Assembly (NCBI RefSeq): GCF_024506435.1
Contig: NZ_JANIET010000001.1
Span: forward strand, 434,001-498,000
Source: Pantoea trifolii
Lineage (GTDB): Bacteria > Pseudomonadota > Gammaproteobacteria > Enterobacterales > Enterobacteriaceae
Direction: 5' to 3'
Length of the DNA stretch: 64,000 bases
Part shown: in pieces, positions 44,017 through 52,614 of the stretch
Layout: each line of letters opens with the position of its first letter
How positions within the stretch are numbered: the stretch's first letter is position 1
Made by a program: the position numbers and the translations under genes
The notes under the pieces: model-generated
Seen by the model: the letters and a program-made list of their open reading frames with translations, nothing else
What the model was told of the DNA's origin: nothing
Database searches by the model: none

Positions 44017-44922
44017 ATGTTGAATAAAAGTAGAGAATCGCGCACTTCAACCGATGATCTGGCGTTCTTCGTGCGCGTGGCGGCGCTGGACAGCTTAACC
44101 GCCGCCGCACGTGAACTTGGCTTATCGCTTCCGGCAGTGAGCAAGCGCCTGAGCCAGCTGGAGCAGCGCTTAGGCGTGCAGCTGCTCAAGCGCACCACGC
44201 GGCGGCTGGAGCTGACGGCGGAGGGCAAACGCTATCTGGAGGGCGCGCGTCCGCTACTGGATCAGCTGGCGGAGCTGGAAGAATCGGTGAGCAGCCAAAC
44301 CTCGGTGCTGCGTGGCTCGCTCAACATCAACGCCTCTTTCGGCTTTGGACGGCGTCACGTCGCCCCTTGTGTGTCGCGCTTTGCCGCGCTGCATCCCGAA
44401 TTAGCCATGAGTTTGCAGCTCAGCAGCCAGCCGCTCAATTTTCTCGATGCGCGCGTGGACATCGACATCCGCGTCGGTGAGCCGCCCGATGCGCGACTGA
44501 TTGCGCGTAAGCTGCGCACCAATCCGCGCGTGCTGTGCTGCTCACCGGCGTACGCCGCGCGCCACGGCATGCCAGCAAGCATCGCCGCGCTGGCGCAGCA
44601 CAACTGCATTTTATTGCGCCAGTTCGACAGTGATTTCGCGCTGTGGCGCCTGGGCGATGGCACACAGCAGCTGACGCAAAAGGTGCGCGGCAGCTTAATC
44701 ACCAACGATGGCGAAGTGGCGATGCAGATGGCGCTAGATGGGCATGGCATTCTGCTGCGTTCGTGGTGGGATGCGCAGCACAGCATCAAACGCGGTGAAC
44801 TGCTGCATGTGCTGCCAGAGTGGAGCGCCGCCGATGGCGACATTTTTGCCGTCTGGCAGCCGCAGCGTCAGCTGCCGGTGCGCATCAGCGCGTTTGTCGA
44901 TTTCCTGCAGACGGAGTTGTAA
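44017..44922 (+). CDS. LysR-family regulator, DmlR-like
   Basis: About 301 residues with the winged helix at 10-66 (FFVRVAALDSLTAAARELGLSLPAVSKRLSQLEQRLG) and a LysR substrate domain. It is divergent from the D-malate/tartrate dehydrogenase gene, the arrangement of E. coli dmlR-dmlA, so it is the probable activator. The start is uncertain: ATG at 44017 is taken, but the frame is open from 43978 with another ATG, and neither has a strong ribosome-binding site. Confidence 0.82.
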   Translation: MLNKSRESRTSTDDLAFFVRVAALDSLTAAARELGLSLPAVSKRLSQLEQRLGVQLLKRTTRRLELTAEGKRYLEGARPLLDQLAELEESVSSQTSVLRGSLNINASFGFGRRHVAPCVSRFAALHPELAMSLQLSSQPLNFLDARVDIDIRVGEPPDARLIARKLRTNPRVLCCSPAYAARHGMPASIAALAQHNCILLRQFDSDFALWRLGDGTQQLTQKVRGSLITNDGEVAMQMALDGHGILLRSWWDAQHSIKRGELLHVLPEWSAADGDIFAVWQPQRQLPVRISAFVDFLQTEL

Positions 44923-44937
44923 TTAATAAGTTGATTT

Positions 44938-44981
44938 TGATTATTTGTAATCATCATTGATGATTTGTGAGCAACTTCAAA
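44938..44981. promoter_or_regulatory. Overlapping dyads and a CRP-like site before the symporter operon
   Basis: TGATTA-TTTG-TAATCA (44938-44953) and TCATCA-T-TGATGA (44951-44963) are inverted repeats. TGTGAGCAACTTCAAA (44966-44981) matches TGTGA-N6-TCACA at 9 of 10 key positions. Probable CRP and local regulator sites for the operon starting at 45177. Confidence 0.5.
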
Positions 44982-45176
44982 CAAATCCAGCCCGGTTTAC
45001 CCTATAAATTGCCCCTATTATGCGTAAATTCATTCTTGTTTGAGCGAAATGAATCATAAGCGTAAGTGGGGTGGCGAAGTGCAGAGACACGCGTTAATAA
45101 CAACATTGGCCACCTCATCAACGGAACGCGTGAAGCCCAGCGCGTTCCACGACCCTACGTTATCGATGAGGCTGAA

Positions 45177-46598
45177 ATGAAACAATTCTCTACAGAAGGG
45201 ATGGTGATTATCGTCGGGATTGTCATTGCGTACATCCTGTTCACCACCTGGCTCACCTGGCGCCTGCGCAGTAAAAACAGCGGTGACTTTATGGCCGGCT
45301 CCAATGTGATGCCGGCTTTTGTGGTGGGCGTGATGCTGATGTCGGAATACATCGGCGCTAAATCCACCATCGGTACGGCTCAGGCGGCCTTCGAGGATGG
45401 CTTTGCCGCGTCATGGTCGGTGATTGGTGCCGCCATCGGTTTCCCGCTGTTTGGTTTTCTGCTGGTCAAACGCATCTACAACACCGGCAAAATCACCATC
45501 TCTGCGGCGATCGCTGAACGTTATGGCAACTCGACCAAAAACATTATCTCGCTGATCATGATCTATGCACTGCTGCTGGTTAACGTCGGTAACTACGTGA
45601 GCGGTGCGGCGGCGATCTCCACGGTGCTCAACCTCGATCTCACTACCGCAGCGGTGATCACCGCGATCGTCAGTACGTTCTACTTTATGTTCGGCGGCAT
45701 GAAAGGCATCGCCTGGGTTACGCTGCTGCACAGCGGACTGAAATATATCGGGATTCTGATCATTCTTGGCGTGGCGTTGCACATGACCGGCGGCGTTAGC
45801 CCGATGATCAAAGAGATGCCGCATTTCTACTGGACGTGGGATGGCAATGTCGGCGGCAGCACCATCTTCGCCTGGATGATTGGTACCATCGGTTCGATCT
45901 TCTGTACGCAGTTTGTGATTCAGGCGATTGCCTCGACCAAAAGTGCCGAGTCCGCCAAACGTGCAACCTGGGTGGCGTTCTTCTTCTGCATGCCGATTGC
46001 CATTGCCATCGCGCTGATTGGCGTGGCGGCGAAATATCTGCATCCCGATATCAAAAGTCTCTATGCGTTGCCGGTGTTCCTGCAGGACATGAGCCCGTGG
46101 CTGGCGGGGATTGTCACCACCTCATTAGTGGCATCGATCTTTGTCAGCGTCAGCACCGTAGCGCTGGCGATTGCCTCGCTGGTGGTGAAAGATTTCTACG
46201 TGCCCTATCGCAATCCGACGCCGGAGCGCGAGTTCCGCATGACGCGCTGGCTGTCGCTGCTGATCGGTTTCCTGCCGCTGATTTTCGTGTTGTTCGTGCC
46301 GGAAGTGTTGAAGCTCTCATTCTTCACCCGCGCCATTCGTCTGTCGATTTCAGTGGTGGCAATCATCGCCTTCTATCTGCCGTTCTTTAAAAGCACGCGC
46401 GGCGCTAATGCCGGCCTGATTGGTGCCTGCGTCATGACCTCGGTGTGGTATCTGCTCGGCGATCCTTTTGGTATCAACAACATGTATGTGGCGCTGGTCA
46501 CGCCTGCGGTGATCATGGTGATTGACCGCCTGATCCCGTCAAGCCAAACCGATGAAAAAAAAGCCCCGAAATCTTCAATGCAAAACAGTGGAGCCTGA
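45177..46598 (+). CDS. Sodium:solute symporter (SSS family)
   Basis: A 473-residue inner-membrane symporter with about twelve to thirteen helices of the sodium:solute symporter family. Helix 1 MVIIVGIVIAYILFTTWLT is followed by DFMAGSNVMPAFVVG and the family motif GAAAISTVLNLD region. Start at 45177 has GAGG 6 bases upstream. First of three genes with a sialidase-like protein and an SDR; the gap to the next start is 1 base. Solute unknown; sugar acids are common for the group. Confidence 0.87.
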   Translation: MKQFSTEGMVIIVGIVIAYILFTTWLTWRLRSKNSGDFMAGSNVMPAFVVGVMLMSEYIGAKSTIGTAQAAFEDGFAASWSVIGAAIGFPLFGFLLVKRIYNTGKITISAAIAERYGNSTKNIISLIMIYALLLVNVGNYVSGAAAISTVLNLDLTTAAVITAIVSTFYFMFGGMKGIAWVTLLHSGLKYIGILIILGVALHMTGGVSPMIKEMPHFYWTWDGNVGGSTIFAWMIGTIGSIFCTQFVIQAIASTKSAESAKRATWVAFFFCMPIAIAIALIGVAAKYLHPDIKSLYALPVFLQDMSPWLAGIVTTSLVASIFVSVSTVALAIASLVVKDFYVPYRNPTPEREFRMTRWLSLLIGFLPLIFVLFVPEVLKLSFFTRAIRLSISVVAIIAFYLPFFKSTRGANAGLIGACVMTSVWYLLGDPFGINNMYVALVTPAVIMVIDRLIPSSQTDEKKAPKSSMQNSGA

Positions 46599-46599
46599 A

Positions 46600-47787
46600 A
46601 TGAGTGATGTAACCCTTACCGTTGAACGCAGCGGTAACCTCTCTCCGCACGCACAGGATGCGCAACAGCTCACGGCGATGCTGCCTTCGGTCTGCCCGCA
46701 GAACCACGCGGCGAATCTGCTGCCGCTGCCCAATGGCGACCTGCTGTGCGTATGGTTTGGTGGCACGCAGGAGGGGATCGCCGATATTTCTGTGTGGTGC
46801 TCGCGGCTGGAAAACGGCAGCACGCAGTGGAGCGAGGCGCAAAAGCTGTCTGACGACCCCACGCGATCCGAGCAGAATCCGGTGCTGTTCCTCGATCCCG
46901 ACCAGGTGCTTTGGCTGCTGTGGACGGCGCAGAAGTCCGGCAATCAGGACACCGCGATTGTGCGCTATCGCCAGTCACGTGATTTCGGCCGCAGCTGGGG
47001 CGCTATCGACACTTTGCTCGATCAGCCCGGCACCTTTATTCGCCAGCCGATTGTGGTGCTGCCAAACGGTAACTGGCTGCTGCCGGTGTTTTACTGCCGC
47101 ACGCAGCCCGGCGTGAAATGGGTGGGTAACGATGATATCAGCGCGGTGAAAATTTCCAGCGATAAAGGCCAAAGCTGGCGCGATGTGGCGGTGCCGGACA
47201 GCCTGGGCTGCGTGCATATGAACATTACGCTGCTGCAGGATGGCAGCTTGCTGGCGCTGTATCGCAGCCGTTGGGCTGATTTCATCTATCAAAGCCGTTC
47301 GACCGACGGCGGCGAAAGCTGGAGCGCGCCGCTGGCGACTGACCTGCCAAACAACAATTCGTCGATTCAGGTCACGACGCTGCACAACGGCCATCTGGCG
47401 CTGGTGTTTAACGCCATGAGCGCCAAAGATGCTAGCGAGCGCCGCTTATCGCTGTATGACGAAATCGAAGATGAAGAGGATGATGGCGATGTGGCGGTGG
47501 CGGCTGAGCCGGTGGTGCACAGCGGACGCACCGCATTTTGGGGCGCACCGCGCGCGCCAATGACGCTGGCGATTTCCGCCGATGGCGGCAACAGCTGGCC
47601 GTGGCAACGTAATCTCGACGAGGGCGACGGCTATTGCATGACCAATAATTCGCAGCAAAAGCTTAACCGCGAGTTCTCCTATCCGAGCATTAAACAGAGT
47701 GACGATGGTGCGCTGCATGTGGCTTACACCTATTTTCGTCAGGCGATTAAATACGTGCGCGTCGATGAACGCTGGGTGAAAGGATGA
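46600..47787 (+). CDS. Sialidase-like (BNR/Asp-box) protein without signal peptide
   Basis: A 395-residue beta-propeller with four Asp boxes: SRDFGRSW, SSDKGQSW, STDGGESW and SADGGNSW. The arrangement matches the exo-sialidase superfamily. No signal peptide is present, so it works in the cytoplasm, downstream of the symporter (start 1 base past its stop). An acidic loop, DEIEDEEDDGD near 303-313, is unusual. True sialidase activity is not shown; the fold is shared by other glycosidases and lyases, and the transported sugar is probably not sialic acid, since no nan genes are nearby. Confidence 0.8.
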   Translation: MSDVTLTVERSGNLSPHAQDAQQLTAMLPSVCPQNHAANLLPLPNGDLLCVWFGGTQEGIADISVWCSRLENGSTQWSEAQKLSDDPTRSEQNPVLFLDPDQVLWLLWTAQKSGNQDTAIVRYRQSRDFGRSWGAIDTLLDQPGTFIRQPIVVLPNGNWLLPVFYCRTQPGVKWVGNDDISAVKISSDKGQSWRDVAVPDSLGCVHMNITLLQDGSLLALYRSRWADFIYQSRSTDGGESWSAPLATDLPNNNSSIQVTTLHNGHLALVFNAMSAKDASERRLSLYDEIEDEEDDGDVAVAAEPVVHSGRTAFWGAPRAPMTLAISADGGNSWPWQRNLDEGDGYCMTNNSQQKLNREFSYPSIKQSDDGALHVAYTYFRQAIKYVRVDERWVKG

Positions 47788-48467
47788 GCAGGCCGCGACA
47801 CGCGCTGGTGACGGGCGTCAGCTCTGGCATTGGCGCGGCGATCGCTGACCATCTGTTGCAGCAAGGTTGGCAGGTGACCGGTTTTAGCCGCACACCGGTG
47901 CAGAAAGATCATTCGGCGTTCACCTCGGTTAGCGTGGATTTGCTGGATGCCAATCTGCTGAAGCAGGCGCTACTGGCGCTGCCGAAGGTGGATGCGCTGG
48001 TGCACGCTGCGGGCATGATGGCGGCTGCGCCGCTTGGTGAGCTGGATGAGGAGCAGAGCGCGCGTTTGTGGTACTTGCACGTGCAGGTGGCACAGATCAT
48101 GGCGAATGCTTTGCTGCCACAGATGGCGCAGGGCGATCGTATCTTGCTGATTGGCAGCCGCACGTCACGTGGCGCGGCGAATCGCAGCCAGTACGTGAGC
48201 ACCAAAGCGGCCATGGTGGGCATGGCGCGCAGCTGGGCGGCGGAACTGGCACCCAAAGGCATTACGGTAAATGTGATTGCGCCGGGCGCGACGGAGACGC
48301 CCATGCTGCAGCAGCCTGGCCGCACCAGTTCACCGCCAAAGTTGCCGCCGATGGGGCGCTATATCAAGCCAGAGGAAGTGGCGGCGCTGGCGGGATTTGT
48401 GCTGTCGCCGGCCGCCGATGCGATTACCGGGCAGGAGTTGGTGATTTGTGGTGGGGCGTCGTTGTAG
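47784..48467 (+). CDS. Short-chain dehydrogenase/reductase
   Basis: A 227-residue classical SDR: TGVSSGIGAAI at 8-18 binds NAD(P), NAG-equivalent HAAGMM near 74, and the catalytic pair YVSTKAAMV with upstream Ser in IGSRTSRG. ATG overlaps the sialidase-like stop (ATGA), so the three genes form one operon. It probably oxidises or reduces a sugar released by the propeller enzyme; substrate unknown. Confidence 0.87.
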   Translation: MSRPRHALVTGVSSGIGAAIADHLLQQGWQVTGFSRTPVQKDHSAFTSVSVDLLDANLLKQALLALPKVDALVHAAGMMAAAPLGELDEEQSARLWYLHVQVAQIMANALLPQMAQGDRILLIGSRTSRGAANRSQYVSTKAAMVGMARSWAAELAPKGITVNVIAPGATETPMLQQPGRTSSPPKLPPMGRYIKPEEVAALAGFVLSPAADAITGQELVICGGASL

Positions 48468-48474
48468 TTTTTTC

Positions 48475-48564
48475 CCCTCACCCTAACCCTCTCCCAAAGG
48501 GAGAGGGAATTGAATAATGCACCGACTAGCTCCCTCTCCCTGTGGGAGAGGGCTGGGGTGAGGG
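48475..48564. repeat. Long palindromic intergenic element, copy 3
   Basis: CCCCTCACCCTAACCCTCTCCC...GGGAGAGGGCTGGGGTGAGGG with internal hairpins, between convergent SDR and sigma-54 activator genes. Confidence 0.88.
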
Positions 48565-48577
48565 CAACAAGCCGCAC

Positions 48578-50533
48578 TTACCCGCGCCGCAATCCCGCCA
48601 CATCCACCTGCCACTGATTCAGCTTGTTATACAGCGCGGTGCGTGAAATCCCTAGCAGCTGCGCGGACTGGCGCAGATTGCCTTTCTGCTCGCGCACCAC
48701 CTGCATCACATGCTGGCGCTCATTCTCCTGTAGCGAGCTCAATTCGCTGGCGACAGGCGCGTTACGCAGCACCATCTCTTCCGGCAGATCGTGGCGATCA
48801 ATCTCCAGCCCTTCACACAGATTCACCATGCGCTCGACCAGATTCTCCAGCTCGCGCACGTTGCCGGGCCAGTGCCACGCCTGTAAACAGCTCATCGCCT
48901 CGGCGGAGAGTTGCGGCGCAATGCGCTTCAGCCGGGTGCAGAGCGCCTGAATAAAGGTATTCACCAAACCGGGAATATCCTCCTGACGCTCGCGCAGTGG
49001 CGGGATCTCCAGCGAAATCACATTCAGGCGATAGTAGAGATCGCGGCGGAACGCGCCTTTCTCTACCGCGTCGAGCAGATTGCAGTGGGTGGCGGCGATG
49101 ATACGCACGTTAACCTTGATGGGATGCGCCGCGCCGATTCTCACCACTTCGCCTTCCTGCAGCACGCGCAGCAGGCTGGTTTGCGCCTCGAGCGGCATTT
49201 CGCCGATCTCATCGAGGAACAAGGTGCCGCCATCCGCCAGCTCAAACTTGCCCGCCGAGCCGCCGCGCCGCGATCCGGTAAACGCGCCGTCGACATAACC
49301 AAACAGTTCGCTCTGCACCAAATCACGCGGCAGCGCGCCGCAGTTGAGCGCGATAAACGCTTCCTGCTGGCGTGGGCTGGCGTTGTGAATCGCCTGCGCG
49401 AACAGCTCTTTACCGGTGCCGCTTTCGCCGGTTAATAACACGGTGCTGTCGGAGCGACTGCTGGCGCGCGCTTTCTGAATCGCTTGCAGCACGCGCGGCG
49501 CGTGCCCGCGAATCATCTCAAAGGTGTAGCTGGCGCCCACGCCCATCACGCGGCGCGTAATGGCGCGGATACGCTGGTTCTCGCGCAGCGACAGCACGCG
49601 GCCGCCGTCGGGCGCGGGCATCAGCGAAATCAGGCAGGAAAGGGGATGGACGCCATCCGGCATAAATTGCAGCTCACGATCATTGCAGAACGGCATGGTG
49701 AGCAGCGATCCGCCTTGCGGTTGCAGCAGCACATCGATCGGCCCAGCGTGGGGATCGATGCCGCTGAAGATCTGGCGGGCATAGCGATTCAGCGTTTTGA
49801 TGCGGCCGTGGCGATCGCAGACGATCACGCCCTCATTGAGGGTTTCGAGGATCGACTGCTGCTCGGCCAGCAAGCGGCGTAGCATCAATTGCTGACCGAC
49901 CGCTTCCGCTGCCGCCTGCACCGTGCCGAGCGTGTGCGCATTGAAGTTGTCGGGCGTGGCGGTCAGCGTGAGTACGCCAAGCAGCTGGCCGGTGGCATCG
50001 CGCACCGGCGCGGCGGCGCACTGGCGATGGCGTTTGCGCAGATCGAGCTTCCAGTTTTCGCCGCTCAGCACATACACCAGCCGCTGCTCAATCAGGCAGC
50101 GTGCGGTGCAGTTGGTGCCGAGTACCTCTTCGCGCAGGATGCTGCCGACCGGCGTTAGATCCGCGCCGCAGAAATGCAGCGTCACACCTTGCGCATCGGT
50201 CAGGTTGATGTGGCCATCCGGGTTATACGCTAGCAGGTTTTCCATGATGCTGCGCGCTGCGAGGATCAACTCGGCGTTGTGCTCAAGGATCGCCGCCAGT
50301 TCCGTCGCGGGCGGCGAGACATAGGCAAAGGTGGCGGGATCGATCGCGCGCTGCTGCGATCGCTGCCACGACTGCAAAATGCTGTGCCGCATCCAGCCGG
50401 GCTGTTCACCGCGTTCGAAGCTGTGCCAGCCCTGCCACAACAACGTATCCCATTCACCCACCTCCGCGCTGTCCGGCAAGCTGAAGATCGGATCGCTTTC
50501 ATCTTTAAACGGCAAACGCTCACTGGCACGCAT
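48578..50533 (-). CDS. Sigma-54-dependent activator with GAF and PAS domains (AcoR/DhaR-like)
   Basis: A 651-residue enhancer-binding protein. Order: N-terminal signal region and GAF (about 60-200), a PAS region (about 205-310), AAA+ ATPase (about 330-560) with Walker A TGESGTGKE and Walker B GGTLFLDEIGEMP, and a Fis-type helix-turn-helix at the C-terminus (LRQSAQLLGISRTALYNKL). The sigma-54-contacting loop reads GAFTGS rather than GAFTGA. AGGAG precedes ATG at 50533. It is divergent from an operon that has a -24/-12 promoter, so that operon is its likely target. Confidence 0.9.
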   Translation of the reverse strand: MRASERLPFKDESDPIFSLPDSAEVGEWDTLLWQGWHSFERGEQPGWMRHSILQSWQRSQQRAIDPATFAYVSPPATELAAILEHNAELILAARSIMENLLAYNPDGHINLTDAQGVTLHFCGADLTPVGSILREEVLGTNCTARCLIEQRLVYVLSGENWKLDLRKRHRQCAAAPVRDATGQLLGVLTLTATPDNFNAHTLGTVQAAAEAVGQQLMLRRLLAEQQSILETLNEGVIVCDRHGRIKTLNRYARQIFSGIDPHAGPIDVLLQPQGGSLLTMPFCNDRELQFMPDGVHPLSCLISLMPAPDGGRVLSLRENQRIRAITRRVMGVGASYTFEMIRGHAPRVLQAIQKARASSRSDSTVLLTGESGTGKELFAQAIHNASPRQQEAFIALNCGALPRDLVQSELFGYVDGAFTGSRRGGSAGKFELADGGTLFLDEIGEMPLEAQTSLLRVLQEGEVVRIGAAHPIKVNVRIIAATHCNLLDAVEKGAFRRDLYYRLNVISLEIPPLRERQEDIPGLVNTFIQALCTRLKRIAPQLSAEAMSCLQAWHWPGNVRELENLVERMVNLCEGLEIDRHDLPEEMVLRNAPVASELSSLQENERQHVMQVVREQKGNLRQSAQLLGISRTALYNKLNQWQVDVAGLRRG

Positions 50534-50654
50534 GTGACACTCCTGATGAAGATGGAATGTCCATTTTATTGACATGTGAAGTTGACATGTAAATTTTGTT
50601 GCCAGATTGTGAGCGATATCTGTGTTATGCCTCACATAAAGCGGCGGATTGCAG
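50534..50654. promoter_or_regulatory. Upstream activator region facing the 50.7-kb operon
   Basis: Contains the direct repeat TTGACATGT-GAAG-TTGACATGT (about 50573-50590) and an inverted repeat TGTGAG-N17-CTCACA (50608-50636). These are candidates for the binding sites of the adjacent enhancer-binding protein. Confidence 0.5.
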
Positions 50655-50672
50655 TTGGCATCGCCTTTGCAC
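50655..50672 (+). promoter_or_regulatory. Sigma-54 (-24/-12) promoter of the sugar catabolism operon
   Basis: TTGGCATCGCCTTTGCAC: GG at 50657-50658 and GC at 50669-50670 are exactly 10 bases apart, matching TGGCAC-N5-TTGCA. It lies 59 bases before the ATG of the oxidoreductase gene and next to a sigma-54 activator gene. Confidence 0.85.
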
Positions 50673-50730
50673 TACAGATTGCACATCCCTGCGCTCGAAT
50701 GAGTACATCCAAAACAAAAAGGAATAGGTC

Positions 50731-51750
50731 ATGACATTTCATCTTAAGCCAGTACGCGTCGGCCTGATTGGCGCCGGACGCATGGGCAGTTTCCACGCGG
50801 AAAACCTGGCCTGGCGCGTGCCGGGAGCGATCCTGGCGGCGGTGGCCGATCCGCAACCGGGCGCCGCCGACGCGCTGACCAACAAGCTGGGCGTCGCCCA
50901 AGCCTATAGCGATCTGCATGCGCTGCTGCAGGATCCCGACATTGAAGCGGTGGCGATTGCCGCGCCGGCGCGTACGCACGCCGAATGGGTGATCGCAGCC
51001 GCGAATGCCGGCAAGCATGTGTTCTGCGAAAAGCCGATGGCGGTGACGCTGGATGAGGCGGATCGCGCGATTGCTGCCGCGAAAGCGGCTGGCGTAGTAT
51101 TGCAGGTCGGTTTTAACCGCCGCTTTGATTCCGGCTTTGCTGCAGCGATCGCCGCGGTGAAAGCGGGTGAGAATGGCACCACGCAGCTGAGCCGATCGCT
51201 GACGCGCGATCCCGGCCTGCACGATCCTTCGCGCATCCCGCAGTGGACGATCTTCCTCGAAACGCTGATCCACGATTTTGACACGCTGCTGCACTTCAAT
51301 CCCGGCGCGAAGCCGGTGGAAGTCTATGCGCTGGCCGATGCGCTGGTGCGCCCGGATTTCAAAGACAAAGGCTTGCTCGATACCTCGGTGGTCACTATTC
51401 GCTTTGATAACGGCGCGATTGCCACCGCTGAAGCCAACTTCCAGGCGGTATACGGCTACGACGTGCGCGGTGAAGTGTTCGGCAGCAAAGGCATGTTGCA
51501 GGCGGGCCACATCAACGTTAACAACTGCGTGCGCTATCACCAGGATGGCATCGCGATTGAAACCTCACGCATGGATTCAGACCTGCTGCGCGAAGCCTAT
51601 GTGACGGAGATGGCGGAATTTGCCCGCTGCATTCGCCGTGGCGAAACCCCGCGTGCTACCGGTGAAGATGCGCGAAACGCGCTGGAGATCGCGCTGGCCT
51701 GTATCGACTCGGTGCAGCAGCAGCAGCCGATCAAACTGGGAGGTCGCTAA
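50731..51750 (+). CDS. Gfo/Idh/MocA oxidoreductase, inositol 2-dehydrogenase-like
   Basis: A 339-residue NAD-dependent dehydrogenase similar to IolG (myo-inositol 2-dehydrogenase). Rossmann motif VGLIGAGRMGSFHAEN at 10-25, CEKPMA near 96-101 and the substrate loop HDFDTLLHF near 182-190. The operon continues with a TIM-barrel isomerase overlapping by one base and a sugar-binding protein. Under sigma-54 control. Inositol is only one possible substrate. Confidence 0.85.
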   Translation: MTFHLKPVRVGLIGAGRMGSFHAENLAWRVPGAILAAVADPQPGAADALTNKLGVAQAYSDLHALLQDPDIEAVAIAAPARTHAEWVIAAANAGKHVFCEKPMAVTLDEADRAIAAAKAAGVVLQVGFNRRFDSGFAAAIAAVKAGENGTTQLSRSLTRDPGLHDPSRIPQWTIFLETLIHDFDTLLHFNPGAKPVEVYALADALVRPDFKDKGLLDTSVVTIRFDNGAIATAEANFQAVYGYDVRGEVFGSKGMLQAGHINVNNCVRYHQDGIAIETSRMDSDLLREAYVTEMAEFARCIRRGETPRATGEDARNALEIALACIDSVQQQQPIKLGGR

Positions 51751-52529
51751 TGGCCGGTTATCAGCTATCGGTTTGTGCCGAAATGGTGTTTCTCGATCTG
51801 CCTTTTGTCGAGCGCGTGAAACGCATTCATGAACTGGGCTTTGGCGTCGAAATCTGGGGCTGGGCCGACAAAGATATCGATGCGCTGGCAGCAACCGGCG
51901 CGCGTTTCACCTCAATGACCGGCTACCTCAGCGGCAACCTGACCGACGATAACGAGATCCAGCAGCTGCTGCAAAGTGCCGAAGCGTCGCTGGCGGTGGC
52001 CGAGCGGCTTAACTGTCCGGCGTTAAACCTGCACGGCACCGGGCTGGATGACAAAGGGTTGCCGGTCAAACCGGTGGAAGTGGTGACCGGCGCGATGTGG
52101 CTGAAAGCGGCCGATACGCTGCGCAAAGTGGCGCAGCTGGGCGAGCGCGCCGGACGCGTTTTCACGCTGGAGAACCTTAACTTGCCGGTTGATCATCCCG
52201 GCACGCCGTTCGCGCTGGCCGCCGACACGCTGGCGCTGGTGGAAGCGGTAAACAGTCCAGCGCTCAAGATGAACCTCGACCTGTATCACGCGCAGATCGG
52301 CGAAGGCAATTTGATCGAATTGATTCGCCGCTGTGGTTCGGCGATTGGGGAGGTTCAGGTGGCGGATGTGCCGGGGCGTCAGCAGCCGGGGACCGGTGAA
52401 ATTAACTATCGCGCGATCGCCCGCGCGCTGCACGATGTCGGTTATCAGGGCACCGTGGCGCTGGAAGGCTGGGCCAGCGGCGAAAGTGGTGCCGCGCTGC
52501 AGCAATTCCGCGATCACTTCACGCTTTAA
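51750..52529 (+). CDS. Hydroxypyruvate isomerase-like TIM-barrel protein
   Basis: A 259-residue AP-endonuclease-2 type barrel of the Hyi/OtnI group. Metal-binding and substrate residues are seen in LENLNLPVDHPG, MNLDLYHAQIGEG and VADVPGRQQPGTGEINY, all hallmarks of hydroxypyruvate isomerases. The start codon overlaps the previous stop (TAATG). It probably isomerises the keto product of the preceding dehydrogenase. Confidence 0.87.
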   Translation: MAGYQLSVCAEMVFLDLPFVERVKRIHELGFGVEIWGWADKDIDALAATGARFTSMTGYLSGNLTDDNEIQQLLQSAEASLAVAERLNCPALNLHGTGLDDKGLPVKPVEVVTGAMWLKAADTLRKVAQLGERAGRVFTLENLNLPVDHPGTPFALAADTLALVEAVNSPALKMNLDLYHAQIGEGNLIELIRRCGSAIGEVQVADVPGRQQPGTGEINYRAIARALHDVGYQGTVALEGWASGESGAALQQFRDHFTL

Positions 52530-52614
52530 CGGTTCCACCGCCGGGTATTTGCCTGTTGCCCGGCGTTAACTCGATGAAATAAATAATAATATCTCAACCC
52601 TACAGGACTAACCT

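Noticed and set aside
50632..51540. 302-codon minus-strand frame across the Gfo/Idh gene
   Set aside because: Antisense to a gene with a complete Rossmann motif and EKP motif, and it would cover the sigma-54 promoter.
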